Assembly (NCBI GenBank): GCA_013180625.2 | Contig: SNVD02015891.1 | Location: 1-64,000 of the forward strand | Length of the DNA: 64,000 bases | Reading direction: 5' to 3' | Origin: Boswellia sacra | Lineage: Eukaryota; Streptophyta; Magnoliopsida; Sapindales; Burseraceae | Shown here: positions 1-12,927 of the stretch, in pieces | Layout of the letters: every line of letters starts with the position of its first letter | Numbering within the stretch: position 1 is the first letter of the stretch | Position numbers and translations under genes: made by a program | Notes under the pieces: model-generated | What the model saw: the letters and a program-made list of their open reading frames with translations, nothing else | The model's database searches: none | Told to the model about the DNA's origin: nothing

Positions 1-492
1 AACTATAATTCATTCAAGAAAATGAAATGCCGCTTACTTGTTCATATAACAATTTGTAAATCTAACATAAAGATCTTAAAGTCACCACGTTTTTGAATGC
101 CTTCAACACAACCCATTCCTCTATAGGGCAGTCGTGGAAGCAATAAGCACAGAAACATGAATTTCAATAAAAGAAAACAATTGCTTCAAACTCAAAAGCA
201 TTTAATGGATCTGAATAAAATGCATAATCAATTTCCAACTGAAGGTTCACCAAAACTCCATTAAATATAATTAGAACAAGCAATTTGAATTGAATGATAT
301 GTTTGCCTGTAATAGCAATCTTTACTGTAATAAGCAATGATTAGCAAAGCTCATTGTCCAAGGAGCATTACTAGACCTAAATTGGTCTAATTTATTGGTA
401 AAAAAATAGTACTACATCCGCTTTGCGAAACAATCTCCAAAAACTGCAAAATGGGAAAGAAAAACAGAGTGTTTAGGCAAGTGTTTTGAGAT
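1..492. other. 3' flank of the cytochrome c gene
   Basis: No coding region of its own is visible. The part nearest 492 should hold the 3' UTR of the minus-strand cytochrome c gene; a TTTATT (AATAAA on the minus strand) lies near 390 and could be a poly(A) signal. That is a weak, common motif. Confidence 0.5.
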
Positions 493-2093
<1,601 letters not shown>

Positions 2094-2122
2094 CTAAGTC
2101 TTGTACAAAGAGAGAGAGGAAA

Positions 2123-2131
2123 TTAGGGTTT
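2123..2131 (-). promoter_or_regulatory. Telo box in the cytochrome c 5' leader
   Basis: On the minus strand this reads AAACCCTAA, about 36 bases upstream of the start codon and next to a CT-rich stretch (2108-2120). Telo boxes near the transcription start are common in plant genes for ribosomal and mitochondrial proteins, where they act together with site II motifs. The motif is seen directly; function is inferred. Confidence 0.55.
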
Positions 2132-2420
2132 TTGGAGAAGTGGCGGTGGGTTGTTAAATTTAGTGCTATTCGCGTGCTTTGTGTTTGAGAAATTGAAAGC
2201 TTTCTTGGAACATTCGAGAGGAGGTGAACGAGCACGTGGCTGCCAACCGCCCTCCCCTAGACTACAACTTTATGGAGAACACGCAAAGTACTATTGTACA
2301 CGTGTAGTTTTCTTAGTGGTTACAAGTAACAACGATTTTGACCGTTCAATCTATCAGGAAATTTCGTACCGGTGAGTTAGACCTGACTCCTCAGACCCTC
2401 CAATGGGTTTCTTGTTACTA

Positions 2421-2444
2421 GGCCCAGGGTTACACAAATGGGCT
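2421..2444. promoter_or_regulatory. Pair of site II motifs upstream of cytochrome c
   Basis: A TGGGCC on the minus strand (2421-2426) and a TGGGCT on the plus strand (2439-2444) lie 13 bases apart, about 335-355 bases upstream of the cytochrome c start codon. TGGGCC/T site II elements bind TCP-type factors and drive coordinated expression of plant respiratory-chain genes. Seen in sequence; role inferred from known cytochrome c promoters. Confidence 0.5.
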
Positions 2445-3162
2445 TTGCTTCACATAAAAGAATGAAGATTTGTCTTTCGAAAAATACAAAACATTAGTCG
2501 ACGAGAACCATTTTCGATTACTAAATTTATCCTTAATTTTCCAAACGTATAATCGTATTATTGGACATCCATTGAAAGTTGAACAGTTTCCTAGAAGGTT
2601 CTTCTGTGGTATGGCAATATTTTGACAAACGATTAATAAAGTGTCGAGCCGAGGAGGAAAATTTTATCCATATCCTTGCGTTTAGCCTATCTATATCCTT
2701 TAAATACCAATTTAAAGTATATTATTATTATTATTATTAATGAATCTTTTGAACATTACTTTATGACAGTCTTTTTTATTTTTTTATATATTTATACGTT
2801 TCTGGGATTTTTTTGTTAATCATGTACGTGTTTATAGGACTTGGGTAGTATTTATTTATATGATCTAATATTCATGACTTATAGTTAAACATTATTTTGT
2901 TTTTGGACTTCGTTGATTTTTGTGTTTTATGATTTTGTGATTTATGATTGAATTGATTTTGTCATGCTACTCGATGTAGTTAAATTGTTAGTATTTTTTT
3001 ACAATTGGACCCCATAAATACAATTTTATAAACGATTAGGGTATGTGTATCAATTTTTTTTTAAATGGTAGAGTATGGGTATAAAAGTTTAGATCCTTGA
3101 AGGGTATGGATAAAATATAAATATCAATTTTTTAAAAGGGCAAGATGTGAATACTAGCATAT
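2445..3162. other. AT-rich intergenic DNA
   Basis: No gene, RNA or clear mobile element is recognised. There is a short ATT trinucleotide run near 2725-2740. The stretch ends at the TG that opens the LTR at 3163. Confidence 0.5.
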
Positions 3163-3677
3163 TGTTACGGCCCGTCCAATTTACTTATTAGAGTAGCCCA
3201 ATTATGCATAAGGCTTGGCTTAGCTTCTAGAAAGCTTGTAAACCCAAACCCATCTTCTAGAATTCTCTAGTAAGATAAGAATTCTTTCTTGTACTTATCT
3301 ACTCTTGTACATATCTAGTAGATCATTCTAGATAGTGAATTAGGACCCTTAGATGTATTAGATCTTAGCCATTCATTTGAGAGTGGTTCACTATAAAAAC
3401 CCCTCCAAGGCTTATTTGTAAATCATTCAAGCAAATTCAAGCAAACACAAAATAAAGCACTGTAAAGAGCTCTTGAGTAGTATAAAACTTTCTTGCTTAG
3501 CAACACTCTCCTCTAAGTTTCCATCTTTTCTCTTCTTGCCTACAAAGCTCTTTGGTTCAACGATCCTCTCTTCTCCTTGAGCGAGAAGGCAAATCACTAG
3601 GCTTATTTAGCAATTTTTGAGTTCAAGTTGCCTAAGTGTCGTACGAGCGTGTTGCGCAAACCTCTAAGCTCGTGATA
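3163..3677 (+). repeat. 5' LTR of a chromovirus-like gypsy element
   Basis: Begins TGTTACGG and is followed two bases after its end by a tRNA-Met-type primer binding site. A TATA-like CTATAAAAAC near 3391 and a leader fit an LTR promoter. The 3' boundary is approximate because the terminal bases have drifted from CA. No matching 3' LTR is in the window, since the element is cut by the Sirevirus junction at 6153/6154. Confidence 0.7.
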
Positions 3678-3679
3678 GT

Positions 3680-3691
3680 TGGTATCAGAGC
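3680..3691 (+). other. Primer binding site, initiator tRNA-Met type
   Basis: TGGTATCAGAGC, the complement of the plant initiator methionine tRNA 3' end, lies directly after the LTR. It primes minus-strand cDNA in many plant gypsy and copia elements. It also fixes the orientation of the 3163-6153 element. Confidence 0.85.
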
Positions 3692-3710
3692 ACGATTCGA
3701 GCACAAGAGC

Positions 3711-4766
3711 ATGGCATCTGACATTGAAGTGACCATGGAGGAGCAAGTTCATGGACGAGAGAATCAACCTCAACCTCAACCTCAACCGTGCCCACAAGAA
3801 AAACGAGGTAAGTCCAAAGCTTCACCCTCGGAGTCTTTAGAGCTTCGTGTTGCTAGCTTAGAGCAAGCTATCTCAGGGATGGACAATGCAATAGAAGGCC
3901 TCTCTGACCGTCTTGAAGGCCTAGAGACGGATTATGGAGAGATCATCCAAGCAACAAAGTCTAACATCCTTGAGTTTAGCAAAGCTTACGAAAAGGAGTT
4001 TCACAACATTACACAAGAGCTCGTGGGCTTGCGAACCTTTGTGGAGCATGAGTTACAAGCAATCTGTGTGGAAGTGGAGGAAACTCGCACGGAATGGGAG
4101 AAGCATCAATGTGATCGTGCTAACCCATCTTACACAAGTGGGCTAAGCACCATGCAAGTGCCTACTCCCACCACATACAATGGCACTCATAACGCCACGA
4201 AAGTTGAAAACTTCCTATTCGGCTTGGAGCAATATTTCGGAGCCAAACGTGTCCATGATGACTCTTCAAGGATCGGCATTGCACCCACATTCCTATGAGA
4301 TGGAGCCCAATTGTGGTGGTGTCGAAAGCATGGCGATGCGGGCAGAGGCATCTTCTCCATTCGCATATGGGAGGACTTTAAGAGAGAACTTGGCAAACAC
4401 TTCTCTTCTAGCAATGCTGAAAGGGAGGCAAGGGGCCGCCTCCGTCGATTGAAGCAAAGCAACACCATTCGGGAGAATATCAAGGAGTTCACCACCATCA
4501 TCCTACAGATCAAGGATATGTCCAAAAAGGACTCTCTCTTCTACTTCCTCGATGGACTCAAGGATTGGGCGAGGGTTGAGCTTGAAAGGCGTGGTGTGCA
4601 AAATCTTGATAATGCCATAGCTGTAGCCGAATTCCTTATAGACTACACCTCCCAATCCAAGGAGAGGAAGGCCAACCATGGAAAAGGTGGGGGAGAGCGG
4701 AATACCAAGAAGGACCATGCTCGAAAGGAAGGTGGTGCACGTAAACCATCCAGGGGAGACAAGTGA
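3711..4766 (+). pseudogene. Gypsy gag, interrupted
   Basis: Virus-like-particle protein of the chromovirus-like element. The ATG at 3711 opens an acidic, Gln/Pro-rich N-terminus and a coiled-coil-like stretch. An in-frame TGA at 4296-4298 interrupts it. The same frame then resumes with a W-W-C-R-K gag-core segment and runs to a TGA at 4764-4766, before the zinc knuckle, which is now in another frame. So one nonsense change and one frameshift separate gag from the rest of the polyprotein. Assignment rests on position after the primer site and on the retrotransposon gag core pattern. Confidence 0.75.
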
Positions 4767-5190
4767 CACACCTAACAACGGTAAGTTCGACGCCCCTAAA
4801 CTAAAAAGCCCTTATTTCATTTGTGATGGCCCTTATTGGATACGTGATTGCCCAAAGAGGAAGACCCTCAACGCCCTAGCCGCTCAACATGAAGGTGTCC
4901 ATAATGAGGAACCACAAGCGGGGATGGGTTCTCTCCACACCATTGGCGCACTTAAAAGACCCAGACGTGTTCAAAAGGGTCTGATGTACGTGAGTGCCAC
5001 AATCAATGGCAAGGATATGCGGGCATTGCTTGATACGAGAGCTACGCACAATTTCATTTCTGAAGAAGAGGTCAAGCGGTTAGGCCTCAAATATATCAAT
5101 GGAGGAGGCACCATCAAGGCGGTAAACTCACCCGCCAAGGCAATATTGGGAGTGTCTAAGGCAACATTGGTAGAACTTGGCACTTAGAGC
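4767..5190 (+). pseudogene. Gypsy zinc knuckle and aspartic protease remnant
   Basis: A degraded zinc knuckle (the first Cys is replaced by Tyr; C-D-G-P-Y-W-I-R-D-C remains) is followed by an aspartic protease. Its active-site motif reads D-T-R at 5032-5040 instead of D-T-G, in the context L-L-D-T-R-A-T-H-N-F-I. The loss of the invariant Gly would inactivate the enzyme. Frame differs from gag, and a TAG at about 5187 closes the segment. Confidence 0.75.
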
Positions 5191-6153
5191 GGAAAGCTTG
5201 ATTTCTCCATCGTCCCCATGGATGACTTCCAAGTAGTGTTGGGCATGGAATTCTTTGACCAAGTCCATGCTTTCCCCAAACCAGCTTCTAACTCCCTTAG
5301 CATCCTCGATGGGAGTCAATCATGCATGGTTATGGTAGAACGTGCAACAAAGGTTGAGAGCAAGATGCTATCCGCACTACAATTCAAACGCGGGTCCATG
5401 TTTCCTTTCCATTGTTCAAGAACCAAATGATGGGGAGGACATCGCCATCTCCAAGGACCCAATGCCAAGACGAGTCTAAGCCGTCCTTGAGGAATACAAG
5501 GACATCATGCCCCAAGAGCTTCCAAAGAAGTTGCCTCCACCACGGGAAGTGGATCACTAAATCGAGTTGGAGCTCGGTGCCAAGCCTCCAGCCATGGCGC
5601 TTTACCGCATGGTGCCACCCGAAATTGCGGAGTTAAAGAAGCAACTCCAAGATCTTCTTGATGCAGGATATATTCAGCCCTCGAAAACTCCATACGGTGC
5701 ATCCATCCTTTTCCAAAAGAAGAAGGATGGATCTCTCCGCATGTGCATCGTTTATCGGACGCTTAACAAGGTAACAATCAAGAACAAGTACTCGATATCT
5801 TTGATTGTAGAATTATTCGACCAACTTAGGAAGGCTTGATACTTCACCAAGCTTGACCTGAGATCAGGCTACTACCAAGTGCATATCGCCCAGGGTGATG
5901 AGCCAAAGACTGCGTGTATGACAAGGTACGGTGCTTATGAATTTCTTATCATGCCATTTGGTCTCACAAATGCACCTGCCATATTTTGTACCCTCATGAA
6001 CAAGTTCTTCCATCCCTATCTTGATCGGTTCGTAATAGTCTACTTGGACGACATCGTCATTTATAGCTCAACTCTTGAAGAGCATGTGCAACATCTCCAA
6101 CAAGTCTTCCAAGTGCTTTGTGACAATAAACTCTACGTCAAGAAGGAAAAATA
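5191..6153 (+). pseudogene. Gypsy reverse transcriptase, 5' part
   Basis: Reverse transcriptase of the same element. Segments in different frames encode the K-K-D-G-S-L-R-M-C finger region, then [11 protein letters not shown] with the first catalytic Asp, then the M-P-F-G-L-T-N-A-P block and the catalytic Y-L-D-D at 6041-6052. Stops and frameshifts lie near 5560 and 5837. The gene stops dead at 6153, where a Sirevirus LTR begins. RNase H, integrase and the 3' LTR are not on the other side of that element. The motif set looks chromoviral; the exact clade is not settled. Confidence 0.85.
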
Positions 6154-6369
6154 TGTTAGCCCTAAGGCTACATGATAATTTTGATGATAACAATACACAT
6201 TGATTAATTGAGATTTACTAACATGTTTATTTATGTGCAAGAGTAAGATCATTGAAATAATTTTAAAATCAAGAAGAGGCTTATTAAAATGAAGTGTTGA
6301 AGCTAAGGAGAAGACTACATGTTAAAGGCACCAAAGTTTAAGAACAAGGATTGACTCAAGGAATGTGAC

Positions 6370-7090
6370 ACATGAGCAATGTTCAATCAATTGGTCATAT
6401 ATATCTCTACAAATATCCAAATGATGTGATTCTTGAGCCTTTCAAAAGCTTACTCAATTTATAACATTTCATATGTTTTAATGAAATTCAAATTTCAAGT
6501 GCAAGTTGTCCAAATCATCATGCAAGTTGAAAGACAAATGGAAGCAGCTGACATGAGCACCGAATACTCCTTTGGACATATCTTGAGCTAGAAAAATCAA
6601 AATGACTTGATTCTTACGGCATTGGAAAGATGACTAATGAAGAACATTTCATATGTTTTGAAAAAATTCAAATTTCAAACAGAAGGCTGACATAATTGAC
6701 ATGCAATTCGGTGGACTGACACAAAGAAGAAAAATCAACTCACATGAGTACCGAATGGTTTTTTGGCCATATCTTAAGATAGAGATATCAAAATGCTTTG
6801 ATTCTTAATGTTTTAGAAATATTATTCAAATATTCAGATCTTTTATGTTTTGAAGAAATTCAAATTTCAAACGGAAGGCTGACAGAATTATCATTCAATT
6901 TGGTGGACTGACACAAGAAAGAAAAATCAAGTCACATGAGCACCGAATGGTGTTTTGGCCATATCTTGAGCTACAGCTATCCAAATGACTTGATTATTGA
7001 TGCGTTGGAAAGCTTATTCAAATGAAAATCTTTTATGTTTTTCATATTTTCAAATTTCAAACGGAACATTGACAAAAATGGAAGACAAGA
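6370..7090 (+). repeat. ~190-bp tandem units inside the Sirevirus LTR
   Basis: The landmark ACATGAG recurs at 6370, 6551, 6742 and 6934 (spacing 181, 191 and 192). Similar text follows each time: an ATATCTTGAGCTA-like block, GATTCTT, TTTTATGTTTT, CAAATTTCAAAC and GGTGGACTGACAC. The same array is in the 3' LTR at about 13347-14060. Confidence 0.8.
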
Positions 7091-7374
7091 TTACGGTTTT
7101 TATGGTGGGCAGAAAATTTGGAGTTGGTGTCTTCACTTGATTAAGTTCATCTCATTTGCCTATAAAAGGAGCCATTCTCCCATGCATTCAACAAGTGCAA
7201 GAGAAGCATTTTATCAAGCAAAAAGCAAGAGAAATATCAAGTCTAGAGAGCTTTTATATTATTTATCTACTCTTTGAAGAGATTTATACTTTTGTTGTAA
7301 AAATTATCTTTGTTCTTGTATTGTGGTGAGAGTGAGATATTATTGTAAAGGATAATAGTTATCCTTGAGAGAAC

Positions 7375-7630
7375 TCTTGTTGTGTGTTATCAAGAGTTGA
7401 AGGAAGTTGCCTTGATGATGTTGTTCATCAAGAAGAACTCTTGGTGTGGTGTTATCAAGGGTTGAAGGAAGTTGCCTTGATGAGGTTGTTCATCAAGAAG
7501 AACTCTTGATGTGGTGTTATCAAGGGTTGAAGGAAGTTGCCTTGGTGAGGTTGTTCATCAAGAAGAACTCTTGGTGTGGTGTGATCAAGAGTTGGAAGAT
7601 AAAGTCTTGGTGAGGTTGTTCATCAAGCAA
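7375..7630 (+). repeat. 65-bp minisatellite in the 5' LTR, 4 units
   Basis: Units start at 7375, 7439, 7504 and 7569, each beginning TCTTG, containing GTTATCAAG and GAAGTTGCCTTG, and ending CATCAAGAAGAAC. The 3' LTR carries about six units. Confidence 0.88.
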
Positions 7631-7956
7631 GTTGTAAAGATTTCTACAACTTAGTGGAAAGTTTAGCTCGCGGAGCTAGGAGCCCGTGGACGTAGGCAAG
7701 GTTTGCCGAACCACGTAAATTGAGTTTGCACTCTCTCTATCCTTTCCTCTTTACATTTACTTGCACTTGTGATTGTTCATTATTATTATTCTTTTGATTG
7801 CATCTTTGATAACTTCTATTTTCATCTTCTTCACCTTTATTCTCAAAGAAAGAGTTAAATAATTTTGATCTTTCAAGAAAAGTTTTCTAAATCCATTTTT
7901 ATAAATAAAAGCCCAATTCACCCCCCCTCTTGGGTTGCCATACCTGGGTCAACAAG

Positions 7957-7968
7957 TGGTATCAGAGC
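7957..7968 (+). other. Sirevirus primer binding site
   Basis: TGGTATCAGAGC two bases after the LTR, complementary to initiator tRNA-Met, the usual primer for copia elements. Confidence 0.9.
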
Positions 7969-8008
7969 AAGGTTGCTCAATTTTTTAATCTTAATCGATT
8001 TTTGAGCT

Positions 8009-9748
8009 ATGACAACTTTTAATTCAACTTCATATGTTGAGGGACTTTCTATCTCTAGACCTCCATTTTTTAATGGTAGTGATTACTCTTATTGGAAAAA
8101 TAGAATGAGTATTTTCTTGAAATCTTGTGATTATGATTTGTGATCTATTGTTTTGGAAGGACCTTTTGTTCCTGTCAAAATTGAAAATGGAGAAAGCATG
8201 CTTAAAGAATCTAAAGAGTTTAGTGAAGATGATAAAAAGAAATTGAGTTTGAATGCTAAAGCTATGAATGTGTTGTATTGTGCTCTAGATAGAAATGAGT
8301 TTAATAGAATATCTACTTGTTCTACGGCACAAGAAATATGGCACACACTTGAAGTAACTCATGAAGGAACTAGTCAAGTTAAAGAATCCAAAATTAGTAT
8401 GCTAGTTCATAGTTATGAGCTTTTTAAGATGAAATCAGATGAATCACTTTCTGAAATGTTTACTAGATTTACGGATATTATTAATAGTTTGAAATCTCTT
8501 GGTAAATCTTATTCTAATGTTGAAATGGTGAGAAAGATTCTTATGTGTCTACCAAAATCTTGGGAGCCAAAGGTGACGGCAATTCAAGAAGCAAAGGACC
8601 TCACCAAACTACCATTAGAAGAACTTATGGGTTCTCTCATGACTCATGAAATCACCTTGAAGGAGAATGAAGAAGATTTCAAGAAAAAGAAAAATATCGC
8701 TTTCAAATCTTCAACAAAAGAATATGATGAGTCCGACGATGAAGGAGACGATGAAGATCTTGCATTCATCACAAGAAAGCTAAAAAGGATGATTAGAAGA
8801 AACCAAGGATTCAAGAAGAATTCTAGAAGGGAGTACAAAAGGCAAAGCTCAAAGCAAGATAAGAAAAATGATCAAGTCATTTGCTATGAGTGCAAGAAAC
8901 CGTGACATGTAAAGATGGATTGTCCTTACTTCAAAAGTCAAAACAAGAAATCCAAAGCAATGAAAGCCACAAATTGGGATGATAGTGAAGCTAGCTCTAC
9001 CGAAGAAGAAGATTGTGAAATGGCAAACATGTGCTTCATGGCTTTACGAGAAGATGAGGTAAGTATTCTAAATCATGATCCTAAGCTTTCATATGATGAA
9101 TTACTTGAAGCATTTCAAAATTTACATGTGCAAGTTGATAAACAAAATTCAAAAATCAATGCTTTCAAAAAGAAGTCAAAAATCATGTTATCTCAATTAG
9201 AAGAGTTGGTGGAAATAAATGAAGCTTTAGAAAATAAAAATGAAATTTTAAAGCAAAAAGATTTTGAAAGTTTGGAAAGTCAAATATATTTTTTAAAAAC
9301 TGAAAATGAGATTTTAAAACAAAAGGATTTTGAGAAATTAGAGAAAGAAAATGTTATTTTGAAAAAGGAAAATAATGACTTAAGAAATATTGTTGATAGT
9401 TTTACAAAAAGCACAAAAAATTTGAATTCTATGTTACAAAACCGAAGGTGTGTTTTCGATAAAAGAGGGTTAGGATATAAACCTCATAAAAATCAAAAGT
9501 ATTTTAAAAATTATTTTGCTCATGCATCTTCTAGGAATAATTCTAATCATTCATGTACTTATTGTGGAAGAAAAGGACACAAAGTGCATTCTTGCTATAT
9601 TAAGAGAAATCCTAATTTGAAACAAATATGGGTTCCAAAAAGTATCATAACTAACCCCCAAGGACCCAAGAACTTTTGGGTACCAAAAAGTTACTCCTTG
9701 AATGTTGATTGTCGAGACAAAGGAGTGGCAAACACAAGTGGTACTTAG
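8009..9748 (+). pseudogene. Sirevirus gag
   Basis: Capsid/nucleocapsid polyprotein. The ATG at 8009 opens an F-F-N-G-S-D-Y-S-Y-W-K-N-R-M block typical of copia gag. A TGA at 8141-8143 interrupts it, and the same frame then runs to a second TGA at 8903-8905. That stop falls inside the first zinc knuckle (C-Y-E-C-K-K-P then stop) in place of the conserved Gly. The frame continues with an acidic segment, a long coiled coil rich in E-N-E-I-L-K repeats (about 9100-9420) and a second knuckle C-T-Y-C-G-R-K-G-H-K-V-H-S-C. It stops at 9748, where protease is already in another frame, so a frameshift lies near 9710-9740. Two nonsense changes and one shift make it nonfunctional. Confidence 0.88.
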
Positions 9749-10084
9749 ATAGTGGATGCTCAAGGCATATGACCGGAGATGCCTCCAAGTTCTCAAGATT
9801 AATCATGAATAAAGGAGGATATGTGACATTCGGTGATAATGCCAAAGGAAGGGTAATGGGACATGGTGATATTGTTAACCCTTCTTCACCTATTATTAAA
9901 GATGTTTTGCTTGTTCATGGTTTAAAACATGATTTGATTAGCATTAGTCAATTGTGTGATAAGAGATATTTTGTTACTTTTGAGCATTTTTTCTTTTTTT
10001 TAAAAAAATTTTTTTTTTTAAAAATTTTTTTTTTTTTTATTTTTTTGATTATTTTTTTATAATTTTATTTGCCTAATAGATGTG
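9709..10084 (+). pseudogene. Sirevirus aspartic protease, followed by low-complexity intrusion
   Basis: The segment W-Y-L-D-S-G-C-S-R-H-M-T-G-D contains the copia protease motif D-S-G, and continues as far as H-D-L-I-S-I-S-Q-L-C-D. After F-V-T-F-E the reading frame runs into poly-T/poly-A (about 9985-10062), where the protease-integrase linker should be. The active-site triplet is intact but the polyprotein is broken. Confidence 0.85.
9985..10070. repeat. Poly(T)/poly(A) low-complexity tract
   Basis: Long T runs broken by short A runs replace coding sequence between protease and integrase. This could be a microsatellite expansion or an assembly or sequencing artefact. Flanking coding text on both sides is normal copia pol. 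Confidence 0.8.
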
Positions 10085-11150
10085 TGATTAAGATGTTAGT
10101 TACAATAAGACATTATTTATTGGTAATAGATGTGGTAATATTTATACAATTGATATTGATGTTAATGATCATGTAGAAATTTGTTTCATTGTTAATCATG
10201 ATGCTTGGTTATGGCATAGAAGGTTAGGTCATGCTAGCATGGACACAATTTCAAAAATTTCTAAAAATGATTTAGTTGATGGTCTTCCAAAAATAAAATT
10301 TGAAAAGGATAAATTTGTGATGCTTGTCAATTTGGAAAACAAGTGAGAACTTCTTTTAAACAAAAGAAATTTATTTCAACAAATAAACATCTACAATTAC
10401 TTTATTTGGATTTATTTGGACCATCAAGAACTCAAAGCCTTGGTGGAAAGTATTATGTTTTGTTATTGTGGATGATTATTCAAGATTCACTTGGGTATTA
10501 TTCTTGAAAACTAAAAATGAGGCCATACAAGCTTTTTCAAAATTTGCAAAAAAAGAGTCCAAAATCAAAAAGGATATTCTATTGTGTCCATTAGGAGTGA
10601 TCATGGTGGTGAAGTAGACAATGTTGCATTTGAAATCTTTGTGATGAAAATGGTTTTTGAGCATAATTTTTCCTCACTAACTCCACAACAAATGGGTGTT
10701 GTTGAAAGGAAAATAGGACTAACCAAAAGAAATGGCTAGACCTGTTACTTGAAAATAATTTGCCAAAATATTTTTGGGCCGAAGCCGTAATACCTCATGC
10801 TTTATAATCAATAGAGTCCATATTAGAGCTTTAATAAAGAAAACTCCTTATGAACTTTGGAAAGGAAAAAAACCCAACATTGGATTTTTTAAAGTTTTTG
10901 GATGTAAATGTTTTATTTTAAATACTAAGGATAACCTTGGAAACTTTGATGCAAAAGCCGATGTTGGAATTTTTGTTGGCTACTCCAACCATAGTAAAGC
11001 ATATAGAGTTTTTAACAAAAAGACTCTTACTATTGAAGAATCTATGCATGTTGAATTTGATAAAACTAATATTATTTCTTCAAAGAATTTAGAAGATGAT
11101 ATTGTTGAGGTAGAAAGGCAAATCAAGGAATCAAGGCTTGATGAAAAGAG
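10085..11150 (+). pseudogene. Sirevirus integrase
   Basis: Inserts the cDNA into host chromatin. Recognisable blocks across shifted frames: the H-D-A-W-L-W-H-R-R-L-G-H-A zinc-binding start (10200-10230), C-Q-F-G-K-Q, D-L-F-G-P-S-R-T, D-D-Y-S-R-F-T-W-V, and the C-terminal K-T-P-Y-E-L-W-K-G-K-K-P and F-G-C-K-C-F segments (10774-11154). Frameshifts and stops occur around 10318, 10345, 10455, 10615 and 10735, so the D,D35E core is split. Confidence 0.82.
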
Positions 11151-11224
11151 CTAAGATGAATTACAACTTCAACAAGAAAAGCTTATGGAATAAACAACTT
11201 CAACAAGAAAAGCTTGAGAAGTAA

Positions 11225-12887
11225 ATGATTCTTCCCAAGAATTACCAAAGGAATGGAGGTATGCAAAAGCTCACCCTAAAGATCTCATTATTGGTGAACC
11301 ATCACAAGGTATGAAAACTAGATCTTCTTTAAAGAACTTTTGTAATCATTTTGCATTTGTCTCTCAATTTGAACCAAAATCTTTTAAAGAAGCCAAAAAT
11401 GATGAAAGTTGGATTTTGGCTATGCAAGAAGAATTGAATCAATTTGAAAGAAATCAAGTTTGGGAATTAGTCCCTAGACCCAAAAATCATTCTATTATAG
11501 GTACTAAATGGATTTTTAGAAATAAAGTAGATGAAAATGGCACCATTATTAGAAACAAAGCTAGACTTGTTGCTCAATGATACAATCAAGAAGAAGGTAT
11601 TGATTATGAGGACCGGTTGCTAGATTCGAATCAATTAGAATGTTGTGTGCATTTGCATGTTATAAAAATTTTACATTATATCAAATGGATGTCAAAAGTG
11701 CATTTTTAAATGGTTACATTATGGAGGAAGTATATGTAGAGCAACCTCTTTGTTTTCAAAATCATGATTTTCCAAACCATGTTTTTAAACTCAAAAAGGC
11801 ACTTTATGGCTTGAAATAAGCACCAAGAGCATGGTATGATAGATTGAGCAAATTTCTCATTGATAATGGTTTCGAAATAAAAAAAGTTGATACTACACTT
11901 TTTGTTAAAACAAAAAATGATGATTTATTAATTGTTCAAATCTATTTTGATGATATTATATTTGCTGCTACTAATTTTTCTATTTGTGAGGAATTTTCTA
12001 AGTGCATGCAACAAGAATTTGAAATGAGCTTAATGGGAGAATTAAATTTCTTCCTTGGACTTCAAATCAAGCAATCAATGGATGGGATCTTCATAAATCA
12101 AGCTAAATACACAAGAGATCTTCTCAAAAAGTTTGGCATGGATAATTCAAAGACATATAACACACCTATGGGTACATTAACCAAGCTTGACAAAGATAAG
12201 AAAGGAAAAGATGTTGAGGTAACAAAGTATCGAGGTATGATTGGCTCTCTTTTGTATTTAACTGCTAGTAGACCTGATATTATGTTTAGTGTGTGTATGT
12301 GTGCTAGATTTCAATCTTGTCCAAAGGAATCTCACCTTAAAGCTGTCAAAAGGATATTTAGATATCTTCTTGGAACCATAAATCTAGGTCTTTGGTATCC
12401 TAATTGTGATAATTTTGATCTAATTAGTTATTCTGATGCGGACTTTGCTGGAAGTCTTCTTGATAGAAAGAGCACTAGTGGCTCTTGCCATTTTCTAGGA
12501 CATGCATTAGTCTCATGGTTTAGTAGAAAACAAAATTCTGTTGCCTTATCAACCGCGGAAGCCGAGTATATTGCAGTAGGAAGTTGTTGTGCACAATCTC
12601 TTTGGATGAAACAAATTTTAAAAGATTATGGTGTGGTATTTGATCATATTCCCATCAAATGTGACAATACAAGTGCCATCAACATTTCAAAAAATCCCAT
12701 ACAACACTCTAGGACTAAGCATATAGAGATTAGACATCATTTTATTAGAGATCATGTGCAAAAAGGTAATATTTCTTTAGAATTTGTTCCCACCGATAAA
12801 CAATTAGCCGATATATTTACTAAACCCCTTAGTCAAGATAGATTTTGTATAATTAGAAGAGAATTAGGCATGTTGGATATGTCTTAA
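11225..12887 (+). pseudogene. Sirevirus reverse transcriptase/RNase H
   Basis: Copies element RNA into DNA and removes the RNA strand. The RT start (A-M-Q-E-E-L-N-Q-F-E-R-N, K-W-I-F-R-N-K) is at 11311-11580 and ends at a TGA. A shifted region follows to 11820, where a TAA interrupts Y-G-L-K-A-P-R-A-W. A 347-codon open segment (11844-12887) then carries the catalytic box as Y-F-D-D (usually Y-V-D-D) at 11943-11954, the D-R-K-S-T-S-G-S RNase H block, the A-E-A-E-Y catalytic Glu, and a complete C-terminus ending L-G-M-L-D-M-S. The RNase H half looks intact; the RT half is not. Confidence 0.9.
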
Positions 12888-12927
12888 TTTTGCTTTAATA
12901 TGATAATCTTTGAATGTAGCATATGTT

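Larger units (their letters stand above)
6154..7954 (+). repeat. Sirevirus 5' LTR
   Basis: Starts TGTTAGCC and ends CA, 1801 bases. It holds about four ~190-base units (6370-7090, each with an ACATGAGCACCGAAT-like segment), a TATA-like CTATAAAAGG near 7160, and four ~65-base units at 7375-7630. The start contains TAGCC and GGCTA as a short inverted repeat. Confidence 0.92.
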
